From Zhengitettix transpicula (lineage: Eukaryota; Arthropoda; Insecta; Orthoptera; Tetrigidae), in the NCBI GenBank assembly GCA_037074705.1, contig CM073593.1, positions 62,909,501 to 62,973,500 of the forward strand: 64,000 bases of DNA. Reading direction: 5' to 3'. The notes below the pieces were generated by a model. The model worked only from the letters and a program-made list of their open reading frames with translations, did no database searches and was not told where the DNA came from. The first letter of the stretch is position 1. The number at the start of each line of letters is the position of its first letter. Below are positions 35,165 to 46,620 of this stretch, in pieces. A program made the translations under genes and the position numbers.

Positions 35165-38150
35165 ATTTCCCACTCATTTCAAATAACCAAAGATCATTAA
35201 AGTAAATAATGAAAGAGAAAAGTAGTCAAAGATAATATAAATGTTAAAACTTTTCTTTATGGAAATACGAAAACTGTTTAGATTTTACAAATCATTATAG
35301 GTTAATATAACTATAAATATGCAATTAGTGTAAATTAGGCGGATTTGTTTTCTATAGAATTTAGTATTTGTTGGTCATGAGCGAATTGCATATTTTACTT
35401 TGAGCGTTTCTTAATTAATATGGTATGGCGTAAATAAATAGGCTAATTGTTATAAAATCGTTGAAAATGACTATAGGCTATTTCATTTAAAATTATGAAC
35501 AAGTAAAAAGTATCAAATGAATTTTAAAATTATTATATTCTATAATACTATGCTAATGTCTGAAGTATATATTTGATCAGCACTCTAACTTTATGTCACC
35601 CACTACTAACGTTGAGGTACAACTTCTGAAATAAGTCCGCGTATCATTGATAAAGAAAGATAAGATGAGAATCAGTCCTAATCGGTTTAGATCTAAATTG
35701 TGTTGGTTTAATATTTTTCCTTTGTAACAAAACATAAAAACCTTAAAATTTGATTTTCCTGTAATCACGCGTAAAACATCAATGGGCACATTTGGGAATT
35801 AGATCTGCATTTATTCTTGACAAATTTCGGAATATTCAACATTAGAACAAATATGCTTTGAAAGAAGGTAGCAAACATGCAAGTTTGAAAATAGGAGGAG
35901 TCAATTGTATTAAGATAACGTATGATTATAATTGAACAATCAAATCATTTAATTGATCAATGAATAATTGATGATAGAAATGAAAAAAAATTGAAAACTT
36001 TTAAAATTTAAAATGATTTTTATTGAATGATAAAACTTCAGGAATTTTTTTTCTGTCTCTTATTTGACTAATATTTTACGAGTCTCACAAACGTAATAAA
36101 AAACGATTTTTTTAAAAAAAAAAGTGTACTGAATGAAATTCTCTCTGGATTATAAGTAAAATTCCGAGAGGATTTTATTCACTAACTCACCGTGAAAACT
36201 TTCTATCTATCATAAGTACTGCTTATAAAATTTGTCTCTTTAACAATAGTTAGTTATTTGACGACTTATTGATTTTCTGAATATTTTAAAGAATTTCTCA
36301 TTACGTTTTCGGAGCTCAATTTATAACGATTCATTTTGTAAATGAATCATTTAATCTGATTTGGTTGTTACCGGTTACGATATAACTTAATAAAGTAGAC
36401 AGCAACTAATATTTTTCAGCATATTAATTCTTATTTTTAAACATTGTGTCACATTTATGGAACGTGCTCTACGTGGCAGAGAATTAAAATGTGTCGAATT
36501 ACCGCCATTAAATGGTAAAAAAATCAAGTGGTAGACAGGAAAAAACTTAATTCTTTATTATATATAACGCTTTACGAAGCATGATTAATTCTCTTTAACA
36601 GTAAATGTTTACATATTTAGTTAATATTGAAAAGATAAAATTTATAATTTGTTTATCATTATGCGGCTTTGTAACTTTACGCATTATTTAAGTTAATTTA
36701 TTTTACTCTGTAATTTTGATATTATTACTCGATTTTTAAATATTTTTCTGTATTAAGAAGATATCATCACACATTGTTATTTATTGCGTGAGACTGTATT
36801 CGACATCTACTACGAGAAGTACATTCTGCAATGCTTCGATAAAGCAGTAACAAATATGTCGTAAAACTAATATTACAAGGTTATTGACGAGTTTGTTTTT
36901 CAACTGAACTTTGGTGAAACAGTGAATATCTTCCCTTCTTGTGGGCACACATTATACAAGAAGTGTCACTACTTTGCGTTTGACGACTCCGCGTATACAC
37001 GTTTCACGTTCGAAGTTACGGAATGATTTACAACCTCTGATCAATCACAGTTTACCATTAATCTTGCACTCTTTGGCTACTGCTGCGGATATATTATATT
37101 CAGGCACATGGGGCATTAATCTTTCACTGAATAAATGATTGCTTGCTTCCTGGGATACTTGTGCAACGTTCGATACAAAGGAAAAGATTTTATATCTAAC
37201 GATTTGCTACTGGAAACTCTTCCATGAAACGTGATCGAAAGTCATTAACAGTAGTCAGTATCATATCTACAAATAACGTTTCTTTTAAAGTAGTAAGTTT
37301 ATCCGAATCCTGACTTTTAAGGAAATGTTCATTTCCTCGATGTACATATTTGTTAACTGAATTTCATAAGTATAAAATTATAATACACAGTAAGATTTGA
37401 CTAGTCACGGATTTATAATTTTAATAATTGTTTTTTTTCCAGACTTGTCATTATATATTCTGTAACTTAGTGGAAAAAGTGAAGAGAGATATTGGAACTC
37501 ATATGGCTGTATATGTAAAAGGCTGGGTCTAATATTTTTTAAAGAAAAATTTCTGTTATTTGAAACACATTCTATTAGCTTGAAGCAACGAATAAGAACG
37601 AATCAAGTTTTTTGTTTATATTTATTTTTAATGGCCCAAAATTATTTCCATGGAGACGACTAAGCGTAATAATGTCGCCACGTTTGAACTCCGGAGTGTC
37701 TTTTATACCACTTTCCGCGACATATGCTTTTGTGTGTTTTAAATCGAAACTTCTGAACCGATGGACGTTTAAAGCAGACGCAGACGCATAGTTACGACAG
37801 CATCGTGTGACATTGGCTCAGGTTGGCGCCGCGATGCTTCCTACCCCATCCCACCGAAACTGCACCCTCTGTCAACAAATCCACCCTAGCTAATCGCCTC
37901 GACAACAGCAGCCCCCCCAACTTCTGTCACAGTTGTAGGTTACCCCTCGCGTCCTTTCCTCCGCTCTCGCGCTATTCCAACCACTGTCCGCCTCGTATCG
38001 CCCGCACGTTGTTATAGATAAAGTTAGGGGGATGAAATCAATATACCATCTCAATGTTTTCTACAGTTGCAGCGGCAGTTTCAGTTTTAGTTTAGAACTC
38101 AATAAAGCAGTTAAATTAGTTGTCATAGGCTTATGAGAATTTTTGACGAA
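35165..38150. other. Gene-free AT-rich DNA with a GC-rich island at 37790-38020
   Basis: This covers the SLX1 upstream region and beyond. No exon is recognised. The island at about 37790-38020 is C-rich and open for 64 codons (37823-38017), but it has no splice context or known motif. It could be a promoter or regulatory island. Confidence 0.4.
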
Positions 38151-38186
38151 TATTTAGAGGAAGGTCCTTAACAATTTGATGGCCGA

Positions 38187-38245
38187 CTACGAGATAACTC
38201 GTAGACTGCGTTCTTTTCTGGGACGCCAACTACGAGTTATCTCGT
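38187..38245. repeat. Twin palindromes ACGAG-N4-CTCGT
   Basis: CTACGAGATAACTCGTAG (38187-38204) and CTACGAGTTATCTCGT (38230-38245) are each self-complementary around a four-base centre (ATAA and TTAT). They are also reverse complements of one another. Such paired palindromes can be a transposon end or a dimeric protein-binding site. Confidence 0.7.
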
Positions 38246-41200
38246 CCTTGTTTACTTGTCATTTTTGTGCAGCTACGATTAAACTCGGAATATATTAGTG
38301 CTAATATTGATAGATGGCTTCTGGGAAAAGAACAATAAACCAATGCTGTTTTGCATAAACAGAAAATTTAGTAAAAACGAAATAAAAAATATTATAAAAA
38401 TTAATTCAAATTCAAGAAATAAAATAATATTTTATTGTTTGTGGAACTTCTTAAACAATCTTCCACACGCTGGCTTCTCTTTACAGGCTTGCAACTTTGA
38501 TAACCTATTAGATGCTTTTATTGCTTTGCGTTTTTCAATTTTTTGCGCAGCGTATATATTAGTTTGTTCCACCAGTAATGCAAGAAACTCATCCGAAAAA
38601 AAATAAGTCCACCAGCATTTGTACTGACGAATATGGACGCGTATTCATGATTCAGCTTTAGCGAAGCGACATGTCGAAGCGTGTCTGCGTACGAATTAAC
38701 TTGTAGTTGGCTTCCGGGAAGAGATTCTGAAAATTGTCGTGGCAGTCAACATGTTAAGTGACCTCGGATAGTCTTTAAGGTAAGAATGATACAAAATAAT
38801 TTGATAACATAACCTTGTATTGTTTGTTTTGGTAATACCTTTCTGGAATTGAGGGAAGATGCCTTTTACAGATTAGCTGTATTGTTTTGCTGTAAGGAAG
38901 GCGAGATTTTCAGCCGTAGAGTTGAGGACCTGAGGAGACGCACGATGGCCTGCATCGTACACACATTATCACCTTCCGTGGTAATATTACTGCCTGTCAA
39001 AGCCAAGGAACAATAAGACTCAATGACGCAACCTCACTCTGTATAATGGAGTTGCAGGAACCTGTAATTGGCACAACTATCATCCCTTGTATGGAATTCT
39101 TGACATCACCATCGATCTTCATTGTCATGAGTTTCGTTGAACTGGGACAGTCATCGCCTTCGGAAGTACCTCTCCAGATGCTTTACTTAGAACAGCAATG
39201 AGGAAATGAATTGAAAACTTTTCTCCAATAATTTCTTATGAAACCAGTTTTTAGTATTGAGAAACAGTGTGACTTCGTTAAGATTCAATCTGTAGAGACA
39301 GTGGCTATGTCGTTTCAGTTGTTAAGGATCCGAAACTTCGATTCGCGTTAAGGCGAGAACCTTCTGGAAGGACCCCGTTCGCCGTCGAGCGTGTCAGATA
39401 GTCTCTTTCCAATATAGCCAGAGTAGCAGCAGTTAATAATGTAAACAAAATTTGTTTACATAAGTATTCCTCTATTATGTGTAAATTGTGATCTGTATGT
39501 AAAAAATAAATAGAATAAGTAACGAAAATGAAGATTGTTTTATTTGAACCCCAGTTGTTGTTTAAATAATATATACTTTTCTGATTTAGCCATGAAATTG
39601 GTTTCTATTTCAGTAGTGGCCATATAACCCTGAGAGAGAATCTAATAATTCAGTATCATTAATTAACTAAGATTTAAACATTTCATTATGATCAGTATTT
39701 TACTAAAATTATTTATTCGAACATTTGCGTATACAGTTTCATTTCTTATAAATAGTAATCAAATTAATAAATATGGAAAATAGATTATCAAAGAATGGAC
39801 TGAAATACGATTGAAAAGGAATATTTCAAGCTGTATAATACGATAAAAAGACAGATAAAAAAGGAGACTTAAGTAAAATGATAAAAACAATAAAGAGATA
39901 CAGACAAAAGTCTAATAATATTCATTGAATTATGCAATAAAACCACAAATAACACGTGATCATAGAAGGAAACTAAAAGTTGACCTACTGAGAAATATTC
40001 TTAAATATGAAAGAGAATTTACGCAGTTAATGTAATTACAAAACGTATAAAGGTGTCCAAGAGGTACTGAAATAAATTGTGAGATGTGCCTTGGTGGGCA
40101 GAGGGGAATGCCTTACTGATAATGAAGTAGTGGTAGAAATTATGAAGTTCATTGTCATAGAAACTGCCCATGAAATGGGAAAAAGGTGAATTAAAAATTG
40201 AAGTTTATTAAGTTAGTTCATGTTACATGTTAAGTATGTATAATCATATGAAGACATTTGAAGACGGGGTTTAAGTTATGAAATAAATCAAGGAGGTTAG
40301 AATAAGAGGATAGAGATGTGGCTGGGCTAGGACATAAACTAGAAATAATTGAAGTAGAAAAGATTTTCTCTAGTGATTTGATCATAAACGCGTTTGAAAC
40401 AGGAAAGTAAGAGCTGAAGTAAAAATGTATAAAAATTTCTTTTATTGAGAAATTTATACTGTTCATTCTTACAACTTGTGTTTTATTTCCTTGAACAAGA
40501 CTCATAGCGAATATAGGTGTGGATATAAAATATATTAATATATAGGTATTAATTTTCAGGTTTTTGGAGTGTCTGGACTCATCTTGTTTATTATATTTGT
40601 GGGGGAAAATTTTGTTTACTTAAATGACAAGAAACTGCGAACACAATCGTTCAACTGGAATTGATTACATTTGCTTTTTATTTAAATAACCTATGTGTTA
40701 AAACATAAAAATATATACATTATTATAGATTGTCTCTCTCATGTGCTGAATGTTCTATTTTACCTGACTACGAAATTCAACAAGTAGATGATTTGTATAG
40801 CCAAACTGGCAGAGGCAACACGTGGTTGGCGCTGGAACACTTCCAGAAACACAAGGACCGCTCGCTCTCTGAAACGACAAGACAAGTAATTCAGTGAGGC
40901 TCGGTTTTCTCATAGCTCTGTAAAAAGCAAATTTTTACAACTGTTCCGTACTTCCTTATTCTGGAAGGATGCCATGGAAAAATAGTCCCAGAGCAAGGGG
41001 TCACAGTCAACGTGCACGTCCAAAACGAACAGTTACCCCTTTCAAAAAAAAAGTCGCACCGTAATACTTTATTTTTAAATTTCTACTTAGTTATTAATGA
41101 TTATTGAATTAGTAAGCAAGCCAATTTACGCACGACATTATTTAACAATGATCGATTTTAAACAAGGATTATAACACGACAGGCGCAGGCCAGTACAATA

Positions 41201-41661
41201 ATAATAATAATTAAATAGTAAAATGAGCTATAATTATTTATATTTAAACACGACTATGTTCGAAAAATTTGTAAGGTCACACGAAGGAGTTACACACTGA
41301 AAGCTGCATTTGAAATTTGACAATTGTGTATTAATATAATATTAATAGTTCCGACGCGATCTCTGTCGCAGAGAACGTGATTAGAAACCAATTGAAAAAG
41401 GCAGTAAGATTCAGATATTTACTCAAACAATTTTTAACAAAATAAAAGTGGTTAAATAAATGTTTCATTTATATTTTTCTTGAAACGGAAAACGTGGAAG
41501 GAATAATAATATCTTAACTGATATTTTTATAATTATTTGTAATTTTAGAACACGGTGGACTGATTCAATCTTAAGATTTAATTGCTGCGGTCGCGCGGTA
41601 TTTTCATTTCTCAAAAACTAATGGACTGTAAGAAATAGCACAATAACATAAAAATGATGCA
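38246..41661. other. Gene-free DNA
   Basis: AT-rich with moderate GC patches at 38860-39420 and 40790-41040. Open frames of up to 102 codons (38298-38606) are AT-rich, lack splice context and resemble no protein. Confidence 0.45.
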
Positions 41662-41795
41662 ATTTTTAATACCGTGATTGAGCAAGGTTCTCTGATAATT
41701 GCATCTTTCGAATTTTAAAAATTAAAAAAAATCTAATAAAATTTGCCTCTTATGTAAAATAACAAATAAACATATTTAGGAGGTAATCGCAGGAA
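41662..41795. repeat. Duplicated 135-bp block, copy A
   Basis: Begins ATTTTTAATACCGTGATTGA and runs through CATATTTAGGAGGTAA to CGCAGGAA. A near-identical copy lies at 42991-43128 in the same orientation, differing by a few substitutions and short indels. Non-coding. Confidence 0.9.
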
Positions 41796-42990
41796 TCAAT
41801 TTAATTTCTAAAACTCCAGTGATTTAATTGAGGGGAATCTAAGAGGCAAGTATAATATTTACAGGATACGTTTTTCATTAGCTTACCTCTGCAGGTGAGA
41901 GCAAAGGTGATCCCGGATTTAATAAGGGCAAATTGACAAAGGAGAAGAAAGTTTCAACGCCACAAATTAGTCTCTATGAAGCATGTTATGAAAGTTTGAC
42001 AGATTTAATCAGTAAGTAAGCTACCAGATCCTTTTGCGTTTACAGTCTGCCTAAATAAGAAAAAGAAAATAAAGATTCTGTCGGAGCGTCTGACTGCTCA
42101 GAATTTAAAATATACAGAGAACATGAACTAGGAAAGGGAAATGTGAAATATTAAAGAATAAATAACGGTACATTTCTAAGGGACAGAAACAATATTGGAA
42201 CATCGAAACAGAAATGTAACGAAATTATTAGGCTCCAGTTAATTGCAGTGCTACCTAAATATCGGAGCGAAGGTTTATGGAATTCCAGACTGGCCAGATT
42301 TGGATAACACGTCACGTACTTCCACAAATAGATTCTTCTATTTTTAAAAGAACCATTCTATTGTATAATTCAATTTGGGCACCATCCCTTCAAGCCACGT
42401 ATATAGGCTACTACAAAAAAGTATTTATAGACCAACTCTCCAACTCATCTTACAAAAGTTGGTAAAGTAAAGAAAATAAAAAATATGTTAGTATTTAAAT
42501 ATTGAATTTTATCAGTTAATTTTCTCCACATAATAATTGAAGAGTCTTGTTGGTTTTAGAAATGTTTTAGGACTTTTTTTGTTTATTTGTGTGAGATACA
42601 ATCTCGTCAGCAGTAATTCTTCATCTTGATGTTGGTAACAATGCCGTCTAAGGATCGAAACACGCTTAAAAGTTGTCGTATTATTTATTATTTACATATT
42701 GTCCCAAGTTGCTCTACCTCGATATTTTTCACACGCACACTTAAAAGTTATTAGGCCAAACGAGTTTTGTTTTCAACTTCATAACGTTTCTTTAAAAAAT
42801 CTATGAAAGAACTATAAATAAAATAAAGGCAAATTATTTATTTGTCTATGATGTTAATGTCTTTATATTTCACTTTGTTTTGCGAAACACTTTCCATATA
42901 AATAACTGCAATTAGCTTGTAAATGAAGTTGCCAACGATTCGAATATGCTGAACTGCTTTCTATATTAATGAGAATTATGAATATGCCAT

Positions 42991-43128
42991 ATTTTTAATA
43001 CCGTGATTGAGCAAGATTCTCTGATAATTGCATCTTTCGGATTTTAAAAATAAAAAAAAATCTAATAAAATTTGCCTCTTATGTAAAAATAACAAATAAA
43101 CATATTTAGGAGGTAACAATCGCAGGAA
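42991..43128. repeat. Duplicated 135-bp block, copy B
   Basis: Direct repeat of 41662-41795, about 1.3 kb downstream. It carries AACAATCGC where copy A has AATCGC, and AAGATTC where copy A has AAGGTTC. Confidence 0.9.
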
Positions 43129-44461
43129 GAAAATAACTTCGTAGCTAACAGATACCGGTAAAGAATTTACATTCTTGTAGATTATTAGGAAAAATGGGAA
43201 ATAAATAATTTCTTCAAAACTTTACATTATCAAATTTTATTTACTTCAAAAAAATGTTCACCGTCCTTCGAAAAAACGTAAGTTGTTTAACCAGGTTCTG
43301 ATTTATCCAACATTAAATTTTCTCCACATCACGTCGTTGACCCTGTGAGTGATTTTACATGTGTTATTTTTTTTAGAAATACGTTTATCTTTTTATTTAC
43401 TACGTAAATTTTATTTAACTTAAAGAAACTATCTCGTCGTTATGAGCGGATCTCATTAATTTTTTCCTGGTCATCCATTTGTATTTTATAATTTTAAAAT
43501 CATATTAAGCATCCTGGTCAACTAAAAATGCCTCATAACTCGTAGAGAGCCCTACACTTGTCAGTCTGGGGCTGGGCTGAACTAAGTTGGTCAGTTTATT
43601 CAAGATTTTCGGATCTTCATGCTAATGCAGTAAACTGTTACGTAAACTCCTTTATTACCTGTCGAACATCGCGTATTGTCATACTTTCTTCTCTTCCACA
43701 TTCACTTCGTCTAAATTTTGACTTAATCCATGTTTTAATTATGCTCAGAAAATTTAATTTTGAAAATTTATTAAGAATTTCAGAGAAAAATTATTTTTAA
43801 GTCTTTATTATTAATTTATCCGTATCTCACGAAAACAATCAAAATTCTATACATCATACAACATATAAAAAACTAACTATTTTAAATATAACTTAGCCAC
43901 AATATAGTGGTAGTTTTTTAATTCAATCATCGTTTAAAGTTGTGAAGACTGCAGCACAGGGGTTGGGAAAAGTAGGTTAATGCTACTGAGCAATCCCACA
44001 TCTTCTCAACGAATGGGTTTCCACGTTGGATTTGCGTTGCCGGGCTTCATTCGCACGCTGATAAATTTGCCAAGTGTAAAATTTTTATTCGAATCGATCG
44101 GGCCGTTTAGGCGCCGGCGCGGCCTGTAGTCGTTACGACAGTTGCCCGGACAGACAGACGGCGCTAGTGTTCTAGGTCTAGGTGCGTCTGCAACAATATC
44201 ATTATCCAGAATTTCGAACCGCGTGAGTCCGATATCCCTCTGACTCTGTTGGATTATGAAAAACAGCCTTTTCTATTGTTTCAATGCCAGAAATAGAAGG
44301 CGATTGCAGAGTAAAAGCGAGAAGGAAACAGATAAGTTTGGACTCTCTATTAGAAAGCATCAAATTATTAGCTAGAGTTTTAATTGAAAAAATATACATA
44401 AATAAAACGCTAACGTGTTTAAAATATTAACGAGATAAACGACTGAACCAAATGCATTTGC
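43129..44461. other. Gene-free DNA with a GC-rich patch at 44090-44190
   Basis: Mostly AT-rich. The patch around 44090-44190 is CpG-rich (GGCGCCGGCGCGG) but too short and broken to call an exon. Confidence 0.4.
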
Positions 44462-44925
44462 AAATTTTCTAATGCAATGTACTTTACTTACATCATGTAC
44501 AACATGGGCTGCATAGTTTACAGAATTGTAAGTCAAGAGTGAAGTAACAGGCTTTCCCGGTGACCAATCTGACCCCATCTACTTCTTCGTAGCTAATAAT
44601 GGCATTTGATTGAGGAAGCACCAATCAAAAACCATCACGTCCACTGTTTATACAATGTTTACTACAATAAACGGTATTAAGTAGGCATAAAATGGAATGA
44701 AAAATTCTTTCTGAAAACCAATAACCAGGAATATATTATAACGTCTACATTATAATAATGTAAATAAAATGTTAATGTGTCTGGCGGCCCGTTTGAAACT
44801 CAAAAACGGCTGAACAGATTTCAATGAAGTTTTGTATTTGTTTTTAAATTTTCTGAAAGTACAACATAGGCTATATAGTTTGCCAGATTTCAAGTCAAGA
44901 AAGTGGGGTTTCAGGAGATTCCAAA
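44462..44925. repeat. Pair of diverged repeat copies
   Basis: GTACAACATGGGCTGCATAGTTTAC followed by AAGTCAAGA (about 44497-44545) is echoed by GTACAACATAGGCTATATAG and AAGTCAAGAA (about 44860-44910) in the same order. Just before the second copy is AAACGGCTGAACAGATTTCA (about 44804-44823), a phrase common in insect transposon relics. A related reversed phrase seems to lie near 55495-55540. Limits are approximate. Confidence 0.6.
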
Positions 44926-46360
44926 TACAATAGAATTATTTTCTACGAATATCTGCATATATTTGGAAAAATAACACATATTTTAGGAACATGAGTGGTA
45001 CTTTTTCATGTAGTTAATAGTCCGTTGACTATTAATAGTCCGTTGAAAAAGGGTCCGAACCGCTAGGATTCTTAAAATTAACTAAAGGTTACAAGTTGAT
45101 ATGTTGGTTTTCATTTAATTGAATATCTGCATAATTTCTCTTCCGGGAATGTATTAGAAGAAAATTTAAAACATAAGAATTTTAAACACAGTTATGAAAT
45201 ATTCCTTTTTAACAAGAGATGTTTACCATATCACGTTTAAAACCAATGATTACAATTCATAGAATTTAATGTTGTAGATAAAACCAAAGATTGTTGTTAT
45301 TTAGCTATATATTTCACTCAATTATTTGTCATTTTTTTTACAGTATCGTTATAGTATTCGTATGTCACTTCAATCCTATCATTAACAATTTTTTTTATTA
45401 ATTTTTGTAAATATAACCTTATCTATTCTTAATTTAAATTTTTTGCTTTATTTGTAAAAAAAATGGCTGTATCTTCAAGTGAGAAACAATGGCCGGTCAC
45501 ATTTTTATATTTCAAACTTAATTGGTAATTATGAATACTTCAAGGTAAACGAACAATTTTTGGGTTTATATATATGATAATAATTAATTGTAAAAAATGA
45601 GTATCGTTTTAAACATAGAAATATTATTTTATAACTAATAGATATTTCTACACGAGAGGTTATATTTATTAGTACGATGGAATATTTATTAGTACGGACG
45701 ATGACACCTTGAAAGCTTCTTGTTTCTCCTAACGTCACGTAGGGTTAGGGGAAGCATGTCCAGTTTTACGACTTGTAAACGCTGTATGGGCGCTCATACA
45801 CAACCATTAATGTTTATTGCATTAGTTGAGAGCTCCGACTGTCTATGACAACTGTCTTTATTGGACGTTATCACTTTGACCCACCAAAGGAATGAGGCAT
45901 GCACTTAGGATATTTAAGATGCAAAGAAAATACGTGATGTGATTGATAACTTATAAAAGCTGACACAGTACAAATACACGGCGATCATTAATTGATTAAT
46001 ATTATATTTCCTTCGTATATGGTATCTCCGGGGCCAGTTTTATAGTGGAGACTGCTATGCTGTACATAATTCATATTCGCAGTTGGCACCTTTGTGCTCT
46101 CAGAAAAGTCTTATTTAATTTACTTTCTCCTACTTTTGTATTTAGGCCTATTATAACATATTTAAATGGTATTTACCTTTGTGTGTTATACGAATTAATT
46201 ATTCATAGAGCTCCATCCCTTTTCCTGCTGAGTGATTCCCATAAATCCTCCTATGTTGTTTATAATGACAATGTTGCGAAGAAAAGTTTCTTGCTAAAAA
46301 TAAAACTGAGCGTAGTGTTCATTGTTTGGAGTATTCGGAGAAGAAAAGGTGTAGACAGGG

Positions 46361-46361
<1 letters not shown>
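44926..46361. other. Gene-free DNA
   Basis: AT-rich. A 114-codon frame (46045-46389) runs into the (TA)n tract and is not supported as a gene. Confidence 0.45.

Positions 46362-46388
<27 letters not shown>
46362..46388. repeat. (TA)n microsatellite
   Basis: Uninterrupted TA dinucleotides, directly followed by the repeat at 46381-46441. Confidence 0.9.
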
Positions 46389-46391
<3 letters not shown>

Positions 46392-46620
46392 CAATTCACG
46401 CAGTGGCCACTCCCCTCTTATAAGCACAAGGACTGAAAGCGGAAAGGTAGCCAAGGGTTAACTAGTGCCCCCGGTCTGTAGTTACCCGACAACTGCCTAA
46501 AAGTCTTGCAGGAAAACCCCTAGAAAACCTGCATAAGGTAAAAAGACAGGCTATATATAGGGCAATCCACACAGTGTCCACTATCCTTTTATAGCATAGG
46601 AAAGGGACTGAAAGAGGGGA
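46381..46620. repeat. Two direct copies of a TATATATAGGGCAAT repeat
   Basis: TATATATAGGGCAATTCACG leads copy one (about 46381-46441), and CTATATATAGGGCAATCCAC leads copy two (about 46552-46618). Both continue with CAGTG, CCACT, CTTATA/TTTATAG and GACTGAAAG in the same order. Both start at a TATATA run, which hints at a shared insertion preference. Confidence 0.75.
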
